A stretch of DNA of 64,000 nt from Micromonospora costi (GTDB lineage Bacteria > Actinomycetota > Actinomycetes > Mycobacteriales > Micromonosporaceae), in NCBI RefSeq assembly GCF_003626655.1, contig NZ_RBAN01000001.1, forward strand, positions 1,984,001 to 2,048,000, given 5' to 3'. The position numbers were made by a program, and so were the translations under genes. Shown here piece after piece: positions 36,919 through 44,339 of the stretch (positions are counted from its first letter, which is position 1; each line of letters begins with the position of its first letter). The notes under the pieces are model-generated. The model made no database searches, was not told where the DNA came from, and saw nothing but the letters and a program-made list of their open reading frames with translations.

Positions 36919-37088
36919 CGGAACCGTTCCTGACCGTCGAGTGGCAACCGCTGCGCAACGCGGGCCTCCCGCTGCGGGACCCCGACGACGAACCTGAGCC
37001 GGCACTGACCGTCGAGTGGAGGCCGAAGCTCGGCACGAGCTGGTACGCGTACGGCGACCACCTCGCGGAGGACACCGACGCCCGTTGA
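36915..37088 (+). CDS. 57-aa protein with duplicated LTVEW motif, coupled to the amidase
   Basis: ATG 36915 overlaps the amidase stop (ATGA) and reads 57 codons to TGA 37086-37088. The product begins MTEPFLTVEWQPLRNAG and later has EPALTVEWRPKLGTSWYA, so the segment P-x-LTVEWxP appears twice, 28 residues apart. It is acidic (DPDDEPEP, EDTD), has no signal peptide or membrane segment and no cysteine. Coding status is inferred from the overlap, the internal duplication and the terminator that follows immediately. It might be a modified peptide or a small partner of the amidase. Confidence 0.68.
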   Translation: MTEPFLTVEWQPLRNAGLPLRDPDDEPEPALTVEWRPKLGTSWYAYGDHLAEDTDAR

Positions 37089-37092
37089 CGGA

Positions 37093-37128
37093 CCGGCCGG
37101 CCTCCCCTTCCCGGGCGAGGCCGGCCGG
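37093..37128. terminator. Terminator after the amidase operon
   Basis: ccggccggcctc (37093-37104) pairs perfectly with 37117-37128 around a 12-nt loop, starting 4 nt after the 57-aa gene. Confidence 0.75.
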
Positions 37129-37165
37129 ACGTCCTCGTGTGTGACCTGGCGCGGCGATGCTCCCC

Positions 37166-37240
37166 GTCGATCATGCAGTTATGGTGCCCCACAAAGGGGG
37201 CATAACCGGGCCGATCGGGCACCACAAGTGCATGATCGAC
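37166..37240. repeat. 24-bp inverted repeat sharing arms with the 41.0-kb repeat
   Basis: Arms 37166-37189 and 37217-37240 pair at 22 of 24 positions around a 27-nt loop. The arm gtcgatcatgcagttatggt recurs almost exactly at 41037-41059. It lies between the terminator and the convergent TIGR03089 gene. Confidence 0.88.
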
Positions 37241-37258
37241 GGCTTGAAAGCGCGGGGC

Positions 37259-38026
37259 CTACAGCACTCGGGTCACCTGTTCGGCGCTGATGCGGGTGTC
37301 CAGGGTGGACCGGTCCAGGTTCGCGCACAGGACCACGGACGCGCCCACGGACAGCGGCGCGAGCAGCCACTTCAACGGCTGCTCGTGCTCGGCCGCGTCG
37401 ATCAGGAGGCGGTCACCGGCCCGCAGCTCCCACCTGTCGGCCATCTCCCGGGCGAGCGCGCCCCACTGGCCGTACGTGGTGCCGTCGGGGCTGGCCGCGT
37501 CGGTGGGGCGGATCGCGGCGTGGTCCGGCGGGACGTCGGTGTGCCGCAGCACCTCGGTGGACCAGTCGAGCCAGCCCACGGGGACGTCGGTCAGCGGCTC
37601 CCGCCGGGTGCCCACGAGGTAGCGGTGGGTCCCGTCCGGCACGTCCTCGAGCCAGTCGTCGAGGCGTTCCGGCGTCACGAACACCGCGTCGTACGGCGTG
37701 TTCCCGCCCGGCTCGAGCACCGGCAGCCCGGCGGTGGCCCGCGGCCGGAACGACACCGCGAGGCCGAGCGACCAGGCGCCCAACAGCACCGCGGCGGTAC
37801 GCCAGTGCGGCGGCAGCAGCACCGCGACCCGATCGCCGGCGGCGAGGCGGCAACCGTCGCGCAGCAGGCCCGCGCTGCGCGCCGCCCAGTTGCCGAGGTG
37901 CTGCGCGGTGAGGTCGACGCGCTCGCCGGTCGCGTCATCGAGGTAGGTGAGCAGGGGCCGTTCCGAGCCGACCGGAGGCGTGCCGGTGGGCAGGGCCGAC
38001 AGGTCGGCCGCGACGGATCGCTGCAT
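37259..38026 (-). CDS. TIGR03089 family protein
   Basis: 255 aa. The sequence resembles the N-terminal half of adenylate-forming enzymes without the catalytic C-terminal part: LTYLDDATGERVDLTAQHLG, NWAARSAGLL, GDRVAVLLPPHWRTAAVLLG, ADVRPTDAASPDG-like loops and VGASVVLCANLD at the end. The family is an actinobacterial AMP-ligase-like fragment of unknown function. ATG 38026 is chosen because GGGAGG lies 6 nt upstream; an in-frame GTG at 38032 overlaps that site. It is divergent from the DUF4267 gene; operator-like palindromes lie between them. Confidence 0.85.
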   Translation of the reverse strand: MQRSVAADLSALPTGTPPVGSERPLLTYLDDATGERVDLTAQHLGNWAARSAGLLRDGCRLAAGDRVAVLLPPHWRTAAVLLGAWSLGLAVSFRPRATAGLPVLEPGGNTPYDAVFVTPERLDDWLEDVPDGTHRYLVGTRREPLTDVPVGWLDWSTEVLRHTDVPPDHAAIRPTDAASPDGTTYGQWGALAREMADRWELRAGDRLLIDAAEHEQPLKWLLAPLSVGASVVLCANLDRSTLDTRISAEQVTRVL

Positions 38027-38079
38027 CTTCACCCTCCCGGAGACGACGTCCCGCCCACCCTAACCACCCGTCGACGCAC

Positions 38080-38143
38080 TTAGCGCCGCTAGCCATTCTG
38101 TCGCCGCTCTGCTAGCGTCGCTCCTGCATCTAGCGCTGCTAGC
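38080..38143. promoter_or_regulatory. Paired palindromic elements flanking the DUF4267 promoter
   Basis: ttagcgccgctagc (38080-38093) and ctagcgctgctagc (38130-38143) are near-identical palindromic sites, 50 bp apart. A TAGCGT sequence between them could be the -10. The second site lies 14 nt before the ATG. Such paired dyads usually bind a TetR-type dimer. Confidence 0.65.
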
Positions 38144-38157
38144 AAACGGAGTCGGAC

Positions 38158-38529
38158 ATGCTCAGCCCCCTCGCCTACGGCCTCGCCGTCGTCCTCAGCC
38201 TCTTCGTGGTCTTCATCGGCGCCCGCTTCCTCCTGGCACCGCAGGCCTCGGCCGCCGGTTACGGGGTCCCGGCCGCTCCGAACGGCGACCCCGCCTACCT
38301 CACGATCAAGGGACTGCGCGACCTCAGCTACGGCCTGCTCGGCCTCGCCCTGATCGCCTTCACCACCGCCGACGCGGTCGCCTGGTTCATGTTGATCGTC
38401 GCGCTCAACCCGCTGGGCGACACGCTCGTCGTGCTGAAGCACGGCGGTACGAAGGCCACCGCGTTCGGCATCCACTTCGCCACCGCGGTCGTCGTCCTCC
38501 TCGACGCCGCCCTGCTGTTCGCCCTGTGA
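38158..38529 (+). CDS. DUF4267 membrane protein
   Basis: 123 aa, with four membrane segments (LAYGLAVVLSLFVVFIGARF, LSYGLLGLALIAFTT, VAWFMLIVALNPLGDTLVVL and FATAVVVLLDAALLFAL). RFLLAPQASAAGYGVPA after segment 1 and KGLRDLSYGLLGL are typical of DUF4267. The family often lies next to a TetR regulator; none is adjacent here. Function unknown. ATG 38158 is preceded by ACGGAGTCGGAC, a weak Shine-Dalgarno. Confidence 0.85.
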   Translation: MLSPLAYGLAVVLSLFVVFIGARFLLAPQASAAGYGVPAAPNGDPAYLTIKGLRDLSYGLLGLALIAFTTADAVAWFMLIVALNPLGDTLVVLKHGGTKATAFGIHFATAVVVLLDAALLFAL

Positions 38530-38682
38530 GCACCTGCGAGGGCCGGCTTCTCGGCCGTGGCCGTGCCTGGGCGGTGCCGCGTGGGGCTGAGACGACCTTC
38601 GCCGACTGTTCACGTACGCGCAAGCTGATGATCCCCCACGGGTGCCAGCCTCCGTCCGGGCACGACCCTACGGAGGAAGTCC

Positions 38683-40989
38683 TTGACATTCAGAAGAACA
38701 TTCACCGCGCTCACCGCGGTCGGCGTCGCGGCCGCGAGCCTGACCGGCGCCACCTCCGCCTCGGCGGGCGGACACCACCACGGCAAGCCGCTCGCCTTCG
38801 ACCGTGTCGCCACGTTCCCGGTCTTCCAGAACCGACCGGCCGGTGAGGACCCCACGTCCCCGACCGTCGCCGAGATCTCGACCGTCAGCCAGGACGGCCG
38901 CACCCTCATCTACACCGACGCGCTGGGCCGACGGATCGGGTTCCTCGACATCTCCGACGCCGACAAGCCGCGCGGCCTCGGCACCCTCTCGCTGTCGCAG
39001 CTCGGCGACGCCGAGGACGAACCCACCTCGGTCGCCGTGGTCGGCCCGTACGTGCTCGTGGTCGTCAACACCAGCCGCAGCTACACCGAGCCGTCCGGAC
39101 GGCTGGACGTCATCGAGCTGGCGACCCGCGAGCGGGTGCGCAGCCTCGAGCTGGGCGGCCAGCCCGACTCGATCGCCATCAGCAAGGACCGCCGCTACGC
39201 GGCCATCGCCATCGAGAACGAGCGGGACGAGGAGGCCACCCCGCCCGGCGGCGAGGAGGGCGACCTGCCGCAGCAGCCCGGCGGCTTCGTGCAGATCGTC
39301 GACCTCACCGGCGCGTCGCCGGCCGGCTGGCGGTTGCGGCCCGTACCGCTGACGGGCCCGAACGGTCAGGCCCTCCCCGCGCTGGTGGAGGCCGGCCTCG
39401 CCGCGCCGACGGACCCGGAGCCGGAGTACGTCTCGATCAACAGCCGCAACCAGCTGGCGGTGACCCTCCAGGAGAACAACGGCGTCACGCTGATCGACCT
39501 GCGCAGCGGCCGGATCGACCGGGTGTTCAGCGCGGGTACGGCGTCCATCAGCGGCATCGACACCGACGACGACGGCACCATCGACCTGACCGGCAGCATC
39601 ACCGACGTGCCGCGCGAGCCGGACGCGGTGGCCTGGATCGACGACCGCTACCTCGCGACCGCCAACGAGGGCGACTGGCGGGGCGGCACCCGCGGCTGGT
39701 CCATCTTCGACAGCCGCACCGGCCGGGTGGCCTGGGACGCCGGCAACACGTTCGAGCGGCTCGCCGCCACGTACGGCCTCCACAACGAGGACCGCGGCGG
39801 CAAGAAGGGCACCGAGCCCGAGGGCGTGGCCGTCGCCGAGTACGACGGTGTCCGGTACGGCTTCGTCGGTTCGGAGCGCAGCAACTTCGTCGCCGTCTAC
39901 GACCTGAGCGACCCCACCAGGCCGGCCTTCCGGCAGGTCCTGCCCTCCACCAACGGGCCCGAGGGGCTGCTGCCCATCCCGTCGCGCGGGCTGTTCGCCA
40001 TCTCCAGCGAGGAGGACGACGCGTCGGTCAACGTCCGGGCCTCGGTCTCGCTGTACCGGCTGGGCCAGGGCACGCCGGCCTTCCCGACCATCGTGTCCGC
40101 CTCGGACAAGCGCGGTACGCCGATCGGCTGGGGTGCCCTGGGCGCGCTCAGCGCGGTGCCCGGCAAGCGTGACCAGCTCGTGAGCGTCACCGACGCGGCG
40201 TACTCGCAGACCCGCATCCTGACCATCGACGCGAAGAGGTCCCCGGCCGTCATCACCGGGACGCTGGCCGTCACCGACGCCGCCGGCACGCCGGTCGGCT
40301 ACGACGCCGAGGGCATCTTCGCCCGTCCGCAGGGCGGCTACTGGCTCGCCGTCGAGGGCGCCAAGGGCTCGGAGAACGCGCTGGTCCGGCTCGACTCCGC
40401 CGGGGTCACCCGGCAGGTCGTGCCGCTGCCCGCGGAGGTCGCCGCCGGTCTCGGCAAGCAGGGCCTGGAGGGGGTCACGGCCAGCACCGACCGGAGCGGC
40501 CGAGAGGTCGTCTGGGTGGCCGTACAGCGGGAGCTGTCCACGGACCCGGCCGGCATCGTGCGGATCGGCCGGTACGACGTCGCGGCCGGCACCTGGAGCT
40601 GGTTCGGCTACCGGTTGAACACCACCACCGTCGCCGGTGACTGGATCGGCCTGTCCGAGATCACCGTGGTCGGTGACCGGCTCGCCGTGATCGAGCGGGA
40701 CAAGCTGAACGGCCCCGCCGCCGCCCTCAAGCGGGTCTACACCGTGCCGATGCCCGACGCGGCCGCGGTGCCCGGCCCGCTGCGCGTGCTGCCGAAGACG
40801 CTCGCCGTCGACGTGCTGCCCGCGCTGCGCGCCACGAACGGGTGGACGCAGGAGAAGCTGGAGGGCTTCACCGTGGCCGGCAACGGCGAGGTGTACGCGG
40901 TCACCGACAACGACGCGCTCCAGGACGCCACCGGCGAGACGGTGTTCCTGAGGCTCGGGTCCAGCCGGAAGATTTTCGGGCGCGGCTGA
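38683..40989 (+). CDS. Secreted esterase-like phytase-family protein
   Basis: 768 aa. TTG 38683 is chosen because GGAGGAAG lies 5 nt upstream; the product starts LTFRRTFTALTAVGVAAASL and ends its signal region at ATSASAGGHHH. The body is a beta-propeller-like fold with repeats such as EPDAVAWIDDRYLATANEGD, DISDADKPRGLGTLSLSQLG, GPEGLLPIPSRGLFAISSEE and, at the end, the conserved EKLEGFTVAGNGEVYAVTDN, DDALQDATGE-like calcium-binding-type residues. This matches the esterase-like activity of phytase family. Likely extracellular; the substrate (phytate or other phosphate ester) is not established. Confidence 0.86.
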   Translation: MTFRRTFTALTAVGVAAASLTGATSASAGGHHHGKPLAFDRVATFPVFQNRPAGEDPTSPTVAEISTVSQDGRTLIYTDALGRRIGFLDISDADKPRGLGTLSLSQLGDAEDEPTSVAVVGPYVLVVVNTSRSYTEPSGRLDVIELATRERVRSLELGGQPDSIAISKDRRYAAIAIENERDEEATPPGGEEGDLPQQPGGFVQIVDLTGASPAGWRLRPVPLTGPNGQALPALVEAGLAAPTDPEPEYVSINSRNQLAVTLQENNGVTLIDLRSGRIDRVFSAGTASISGIDTDDDGTIDLTGSITDVPREPDAVAWIDDRYLATANEGDWRGGTRGWSIFDSRTGRVAWDAGNTFERLAATYGLHNEDRGGKKGTEPEGVAVAEYDGVRYGFVGSERSNFVAVYDLSDPTRPAFRQVLPSTNGPEGLLPIPSRGLFAISSEEDDASVNVRASVSLYRLGQGTPAFPTIVSASDKRGTPIGWGALGALSAVPGKRDQLVSVTDAAYSQTRILTIDAKRSPAVITGTLAVTDAAGTPVGYDAEGIFARPQGGYWLAVEGAKGSENALVRLDSAGVTRQVVPLPAEVAAGLGKQGLEGVTASTDRSGREVVWVAVQRELSTDPAGIVRIGRYDVAAGTWSWFGYRLNTTTVAGDWIGLSEITVVGDRLAVIERDKLNGPAAALKRVYTVPMPDAAAVPGPLRVLPKTLAVDVLPALRATNGWTQEKLEGFTVAGNGEVYAVTDNDALQDATGETVFLRLGSSRKIFGRG

Positions 40990-41036
40990 CCCGTAGCGGC
41001 CCGGCAGCGGTCGGCTGGGCCGCCCGGCCCACCGCT

Positions 41037-41115
41037 CCGTCGATCATGCAGTTGTGGTGGTAGACGAAGACGGCATATGGGGGTGGGCCGGGCACCACAA
41101 GTGCATGATCGACGG
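41037..41115. repeat. 23-bp inverted repeat sharing arms with the 37.2-kb repeat
   Basis: Arms 41037-41059 and 41093-41115 pair at 22 of 23 positions, 33-nt loop. It lies between the convergent esterase-like and GNAT genes. Arm sequence ccgtcgatcatgcagttgtg matches the 37166-37240 hairpin. Confidence 0.9.
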
Positions 41116-41118
41116 GCT

Positions 41119-41988
41119 TCAGGCCCGGAGCAGGTAGCGCGCTCGGCGGCCGGCGTCGGCGAAGCCCAGGCGCCGGTAGAGCGCCGCGGCCGGATTGTCG
41201 TCGTTGACGCAGAGCCACGCCTCCGGGGCCCCGTCGGCCGCGAGCGACCGCAACGCGCACGCCACCAGGTACGCCCCGACGCGCCGCTTCCGCCACTCCG
41301 GTACGACACCGACCTGGTCGATCCACGTGCCGATCACGTTGACGAAGCCGATCGCCCGCCCGTCCGGGTCACGGGCCAGCAGGGAGAGGTCCGGCCGGTA
41401 CTCGTCGTCCTCGCGCAGCTCCCCCAGCCACTCGTCGGCATCCGGGAGGCTGAAGCCGGGCCGGTCGGCGAAGGACCGGTGGTACGCCTCGAACAGCTCC
41501 GGGCCAGCCTCCCAGGTCACCGACTCGGTGCGTACGCCGTGGGGCGCGGCCACCTCCGGGAGCGCGGCGAGGTCGTGGCGCAACACCCACTCGACGAACG
41601 TGCGCTCGAAGCCGCGCGCGGCGAACAGGGCCTCGCCGCCCGCGCTCCACGTCTCGGTGGTCACCAGCAGGTCCTCACGGCCGGCCTGTTCGCCCGCCCA
41701 GCCCAGCAGCCGTCCGCCGAGGCCCCGCCCCCGCCAGTCGGGGTGCACGAGGCCGGTCGCGGTGACGGGCCGGCGGTCGGCGTCGACACCGACCGCCGCC
41801 ACGAGGTGGCCATCGTGCCAGGCACCGAGGGTACGGCCCTGGAGCAGGCGCGCCCGCAGCAGCGGCGGCCGGGTGAACAGCGGCAGCCCGCCGTCGGCCG
41901 CGAGGCACGCCTCGGCCAGCCCGGTCAGGGCCGGAAGGTGGTCCTCGCCGAACGGCGTCCAGCTGAGGGAGGTGTCGGTCCGGTCCAC
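41119..41988 (-). CDS. Tandem GNAT-domain acetyltransferase
   Basis: 289 aa from GTG 41988, with GGAGGA 6 nt upstream. Two acetyl-CoA-binding halves are visible: TATGLVHPDWRGRGLGGRLL in the first and QVGVVPEWRKRRVGAYLVAC in the second, the latter ending DNPAAALYRRLGFADAGRRA. Tandem GNATs include mycothiol synthase-like enzymes, but I see no evidence for that here. In-frame upstream sequence consists of the GGCGTCC tandem repeats and is unlikely to be translated. Confidence 0.85.
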   Translation of the reverse strand: MDRTDTSLSWTPFGEDHLPALTGLAEACLAADGGLPLFTRPPLLRARLLQGRTLGAWHDGHLVAAVGVDADRRPVTATGLVHPDWRGRGLGGRLLGWAGEQAGREDLLVTTETWSAGGEALFAARGFERTFVEWVLRHDLAALPEVAAPHGVRTESVTWEAGPELFEAYHRSFADRPGFSLPDADEWLGELREDDEYRPDLSLLARDPDGRAIGFVNVIGTWIDQVGVVPEWRKRRVGAYLVACALRSLAADGAPEAWLCVNDDNPAAALYRRLGFADAGRRARYLLRA

Positions 41989-42085
41989 CGTGGTCCTCCG
42001 TGATCCGCGCCGCGGCCCGGTCGGCCAGGCGTCCGCGGAGAAGTAGGCGCGCGGACGGGTGCCGACGTCAACCGGATTCGACCGC

Positions 42086-42133
42086 GGCGTCCGGCGTCCG
42101 GCGTCCGGCGTCCGGCGTCCGGCGTCCGGCGTC
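42086..42133. repeat. Tandem heptamer repeat (GGCGTCC)6
   Basis: Six perfect ggcgtcc units from 42086 to 42127, then a partial seventh. The period of 7 bp and perfect copies suggest a slippage-prone microsatellite. It lies upstream of the GNAT gene. Confidence 0.95.
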
Positions 42134-42136
42134 ACT

Positions 42137-42159
42137 TAGTGTGATGTTCTCCCACACTA
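42137..42159. promoter_or_regulatory. Inverted repeat TAGTGTG-N9-CACACTA
   Basis: Perfect 7-bp arms at 42137-42143 and 42153-42159. It is AT-rich for the region and located about 150 nt upstream of the GNAT start. Candidate operator or small terminator; the evidence does not decide. Confidence 0.5.
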
Positions 42160-42177
42160 TTGCCCACCTGGTTCGGA

Positions 42178-42304
42178 CGCTTTGCTCTGCACCCCTATAA
42201 GCAACAGTGACGGTCGGTCACCGACCGCCACCGACCGCCTGCGGGCGGAAGATGGATACGCGCAGCTCAGAGCGGTGTTGCATATGTGGGTGCAGAGCAA
42301 AGCG
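42178..42304. repeat. Long-arm inverted repeat (28 bp) with an internal hairpin
   Basis: Arms 42178-42205 and 42277-42304 pair at 25 of 28 positions, the outer 17 bp (cgctttgctctgcaccc) perfectly. The 71-nt loop contains a second small stem (cggtcggt / accgaccg). It lies in the gap downstream of the LigD polymerase gene and upstream of the GNAT gene on the minus strand. Confidence 0.88.
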
Positions 42305-42409
42305 GGCGAAGGCCGGTAGGCCCACCGGCCAGGGGCGGTGACTCCGAGTTATCACACCCTGTGCCACGCTGAGTGACCCGGCTGGCCGCCGTGGCACCGG
42401 TCCGGGCGC

Positions 42410-43324
42410 TCAGCCCTCCGGCAGCTCGGGGCCGCCGTCGAGGATCGGGGCGAGCAGGTCCCCCGACTTCTCCACCCGCTTCAGCACCTCGCCCGCCGTG
42501 TACGGCTTCGCCGCCGGCCGCTTCCCGGCCGCGCCCGCCTCTACCTCGTCCCACGTCAACGGCGTCGACACCGACGGCACCGACTGTGCCCGCAGCGAGT
42601 ACGGCGCGACCGTCGTCTTCGCCGCGTTGTTCTGGCTCCAGTCGATGAAGACCTTGCCGGGGCGGAGGTTCTTCGCCATCTTCGACACCACGAGCTTCGG
42701 ATGTGCCCGTTCCAGCTCCTGGGCGATGCGTTTGGCGTACGCGGAGACGTCGTCGGAGGACTGGGTGCCGGCGATCGGGCAGCAGAGCTGCATGCCCTTC
42801 TTGCCGGAGGTCTTCGGGTAGCTGTCGACGCCGTCGTCGGCCAGCCGGTCCCGCATGAGCATCGCCACCTGGCAGCACTGCTTGAGCGCGGCGGGGGCAC
42901 CCGGGTCCAGGTCGACCACCATCATGTCCGGGTGCTCGCCGACCTTCCACTGCGGCGTGTGCAGCTCCAGCGCGGCGAGGTTGGCCAGCCAGACGAGCGT
43001 CGGCAGGTCGTCGGCGACCACGTAGTCGATCGTCTCCCGCCCCTTGCTCGACCCGGGCGCCGGCAACGTCTCGGTACGCACCCAGTCGGGCGTGGCGGCC
43101 GGGGCGTTCTTCTCGAAGAACGAGCCGCCGTCGACGCCGTTGGGGTAGCGGATCCGAGTGAGCGCCCGATCCCGTAGGTGCGGCAGGAGCACCGTGGAGA
43201 TCCGGGTGTAGTAGTCGATCACCTCGCCCTTGGTGAACCCCGCGGCCGGAAAGAGCACCTTGTCCAGGTTGGACAGCTCCAGCGAGCGGCCCTCGACGTC
43301 CACCCGGAACCGGTCAGCCGGCAT
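42410..43324 (-). CDS. LigD primase-polymerase domain protein (NHEJ)
   Basis: 304 aa, the stand-alone polymerase (PolDom) of bacterial non-homologous end joining. It starts MPADRFRVDVEGRSLELSNL and carries YPNGVDGGSFFEKNAP, the metal site VVDLDPG with Asp138 and Asp140, and SGKKGMQL. In many bacteria this is one domain of LigD; here it is its own gene. It adds ribonucleotides or deoxynucleotides at broken ends. Its start overlaps the ligase gene by 11 nt, so both are translated from one mRNA. Confidence 0.93.
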   Translation of the reverse strand: MPADRFRVDVEGRSLELSNLDKVLFPAAGFTKGEVIDYYTRISTVLLPHLRDRALTRIRYPNGVDGGSFFEKNAPAATPDWVRTETLPAPGSSKGRETIDYVVADDLPTLVWLANLAALELHTPQWKVGEHPDMMVVDLDPGAPAALKQCCQVAMLMRDRLADDGVDSYPKTSGKKGMQLCCPIAGTQSSDDVSAYAKRIAQELERAHPKLVVSKMAKNLRPGKVFIDWSQNNAAKTTVAPYSLRAQSVPSVSTPLTWDEVEAGAAGKRPAAKPYTAGEVLKRVEKSGDLLAPILDGGPELPEG

Positions 43325-44303
43325 CGTCGACCTCCTCGGGCGGTTTGTCCGGTCGGAGCCGGAGCACCCGGGGAAACCGTAGCCGCCCGTCGGGGGTGCG
43401 CTGGCCGTACTTCACCTCCACCACGACCCGGGGTGTTACCCAGATCGCCGTGCGCGCATCCTCGCGGGGCACGTCGCCGGCGAACGGCGAGGTGGGCGTA
43501 CGCAGCGGCTCCAGCTCGGCGAGGAGCTGCCGCTCGACGGCCGCGCCGATCCCGCCGCCGACCCGGCCACGGAACGTGAGCCGACCGTCCGGGCGGGGGA
43601 CGCCGACCAGCAGCCCGCCGATCTTCCGCGCCCCGGGCCGCCAGCCACCGACCACGAAGTCGCCCGTCACCTCCAGCTTGACCTTCACCCAGTCCGGCGA
43701 GCGCACCCCGGGCCGGTAGGCCGAGCCGAGCCGCTTGGCCATCACCCCTTCCAGGCCGTGCTCGCCGGCCGCCTGGTAGGTGGCCGGGCCGTCGGAGAAG
43801 ACCGGCGGTACGGCCCAGCGGGCGCCGCCGAGGCCCAGGCCGTCCAGCGCCTCCCGGCGGCGCTCGTACGGCCAGCCGATGAGGTCCTCGCCGTCGAGGC
43901 GGAGCACGTCGAAGATCATGTACGTCACCGGCATGACCGCCGCGAGCCGGGCGGCACGGTTCCGGTCCCGGACGTGCATCCGCTCGGCGAGGGCCGTGAA
44001 CGAGGGCTGGCCGGATTCGCCGAACAGCACCACCTCGCCGTCGAGCAGGGCGTCGGCCACCTGGTTACGGAGCGTGGCCAATTCGGGGTACGCCGCGGTA
44101 ATCTCGACGCCGGAGCGGGCGTACAGGTGCTGCTGGCCCTCGGAGATGTCGGCGAGCGCGCGCACCCCGTCCCATTTGAACTCGTACGCCCAGCCGGCGC
44201 CCGCCGGGAGCTGCCCGGTCATCGCGAGCATCGGCTTCACAGGCGCGCCGGGCACGTCCTGACTGTAGTTCGGGGCGGAAGTCCTCGCGCCCGCTTCGAT
44301 CAT
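43314..44303 (-). CDS. ATP-dependent DNA ligase (LigD ligase domain, NHEJ)
   Basis: 329 aa. The nucleotidyltransferase motif I is YEFKWDGVRA with the AMP-accepting Lys at residue 43; EGVMAKRLG (motif IV region) and DWVKVKLEVTGDFVVGGWRP (motif V region) follow, then an OB fold with RVVVEVKYGQRTPDGRLRFP. This is a single ligase without a polymerase or nuclease domain. ATG 44303 is chosen because CAGGAT lies upstream; an in-frame GTG at 44255 (VPGAPVKPML) is equally possible. Divergent from ku with 36 nt between the two starts. Confidence 0.9.
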   Translation of the reverse strand: MIEAGARTSAPNYSQDVPGAPVKPMLAMTGQLPAGAGWAYEFKWDGVRALADISEGQQHLYARSGVEITAAYPELATLRNQVADALLDGEVVLFGESGQPSFTALAERMHVRDRNRAARLAAVMPVTYMIFDVLRLDGEDLIGWPYERRREALDGLGLGGARWAVPPVFSDGPATYQAAGEHGLEGVMAKRLGSAYRPGVRSPDWVKVKLEVTGDFVVGGWRPGARKIGGLLVGVPRPDGRLTFRGRVGGGIGAAVERQLLAELEPLRTPTSPFAGDVPREDARTAIWVTPRVVVEVKYGQRTPDGRLRFPRVLRLRPDKPPEEVDDAG

Positions 44304-44339
44304 TTGCGATCCTGGGCAGTACCGGGGAGAGGAGCTGAC

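Larger units (their letters stand above)
41989..42409. other. Gap between the tandem GNAT and LigD polymerase genes
   Basis: 421 nt without a supported gene. It holds six heptamer repeats (42086-42127), a short inverted repeat (42137-42159) and a long hairpin (42178-42304). The promoter of the GNAT gene should also lie near its right end. Confidence 0.7.

Noticed and set aside
33780..38529. Integrated element or prophage around the GntR locus
   Set aside because: No integrase, tRNA, att-like direct repeat or phage structural gene was found; the GntR and small genes alone are not enough.
38608..38614. GTTCACG upstream of the phytase-like gene, considered as a PHO box
   Set aside because: A PHO box needs at least two such units spaced by 11 bp; only one is clear.
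38581..38639. CTGAGA and a gtggggc/cccccac pair upstream of the esterase-like gene, considered as a TPP riboswitch
   Set aside because: The TPP element needs a long conserved set of segments around CTGAGA; only that hexamer and one loose pair are present. The downstream gene is not a thiamine gene.
42086..42133. Heptamer tandem repeat considered as a CRISPR-like array
   Set aside because: The units are 7 bp with no spacers, so this is a microsatellite.
41989..42135. N-terminal extension of the tandem GNAT through the heptamer repeats
   Set aside because: The extension reads as a repeated low-complexity peptide, while GTG 41988 has a good ribosome-binding site and starts at the family boundary.
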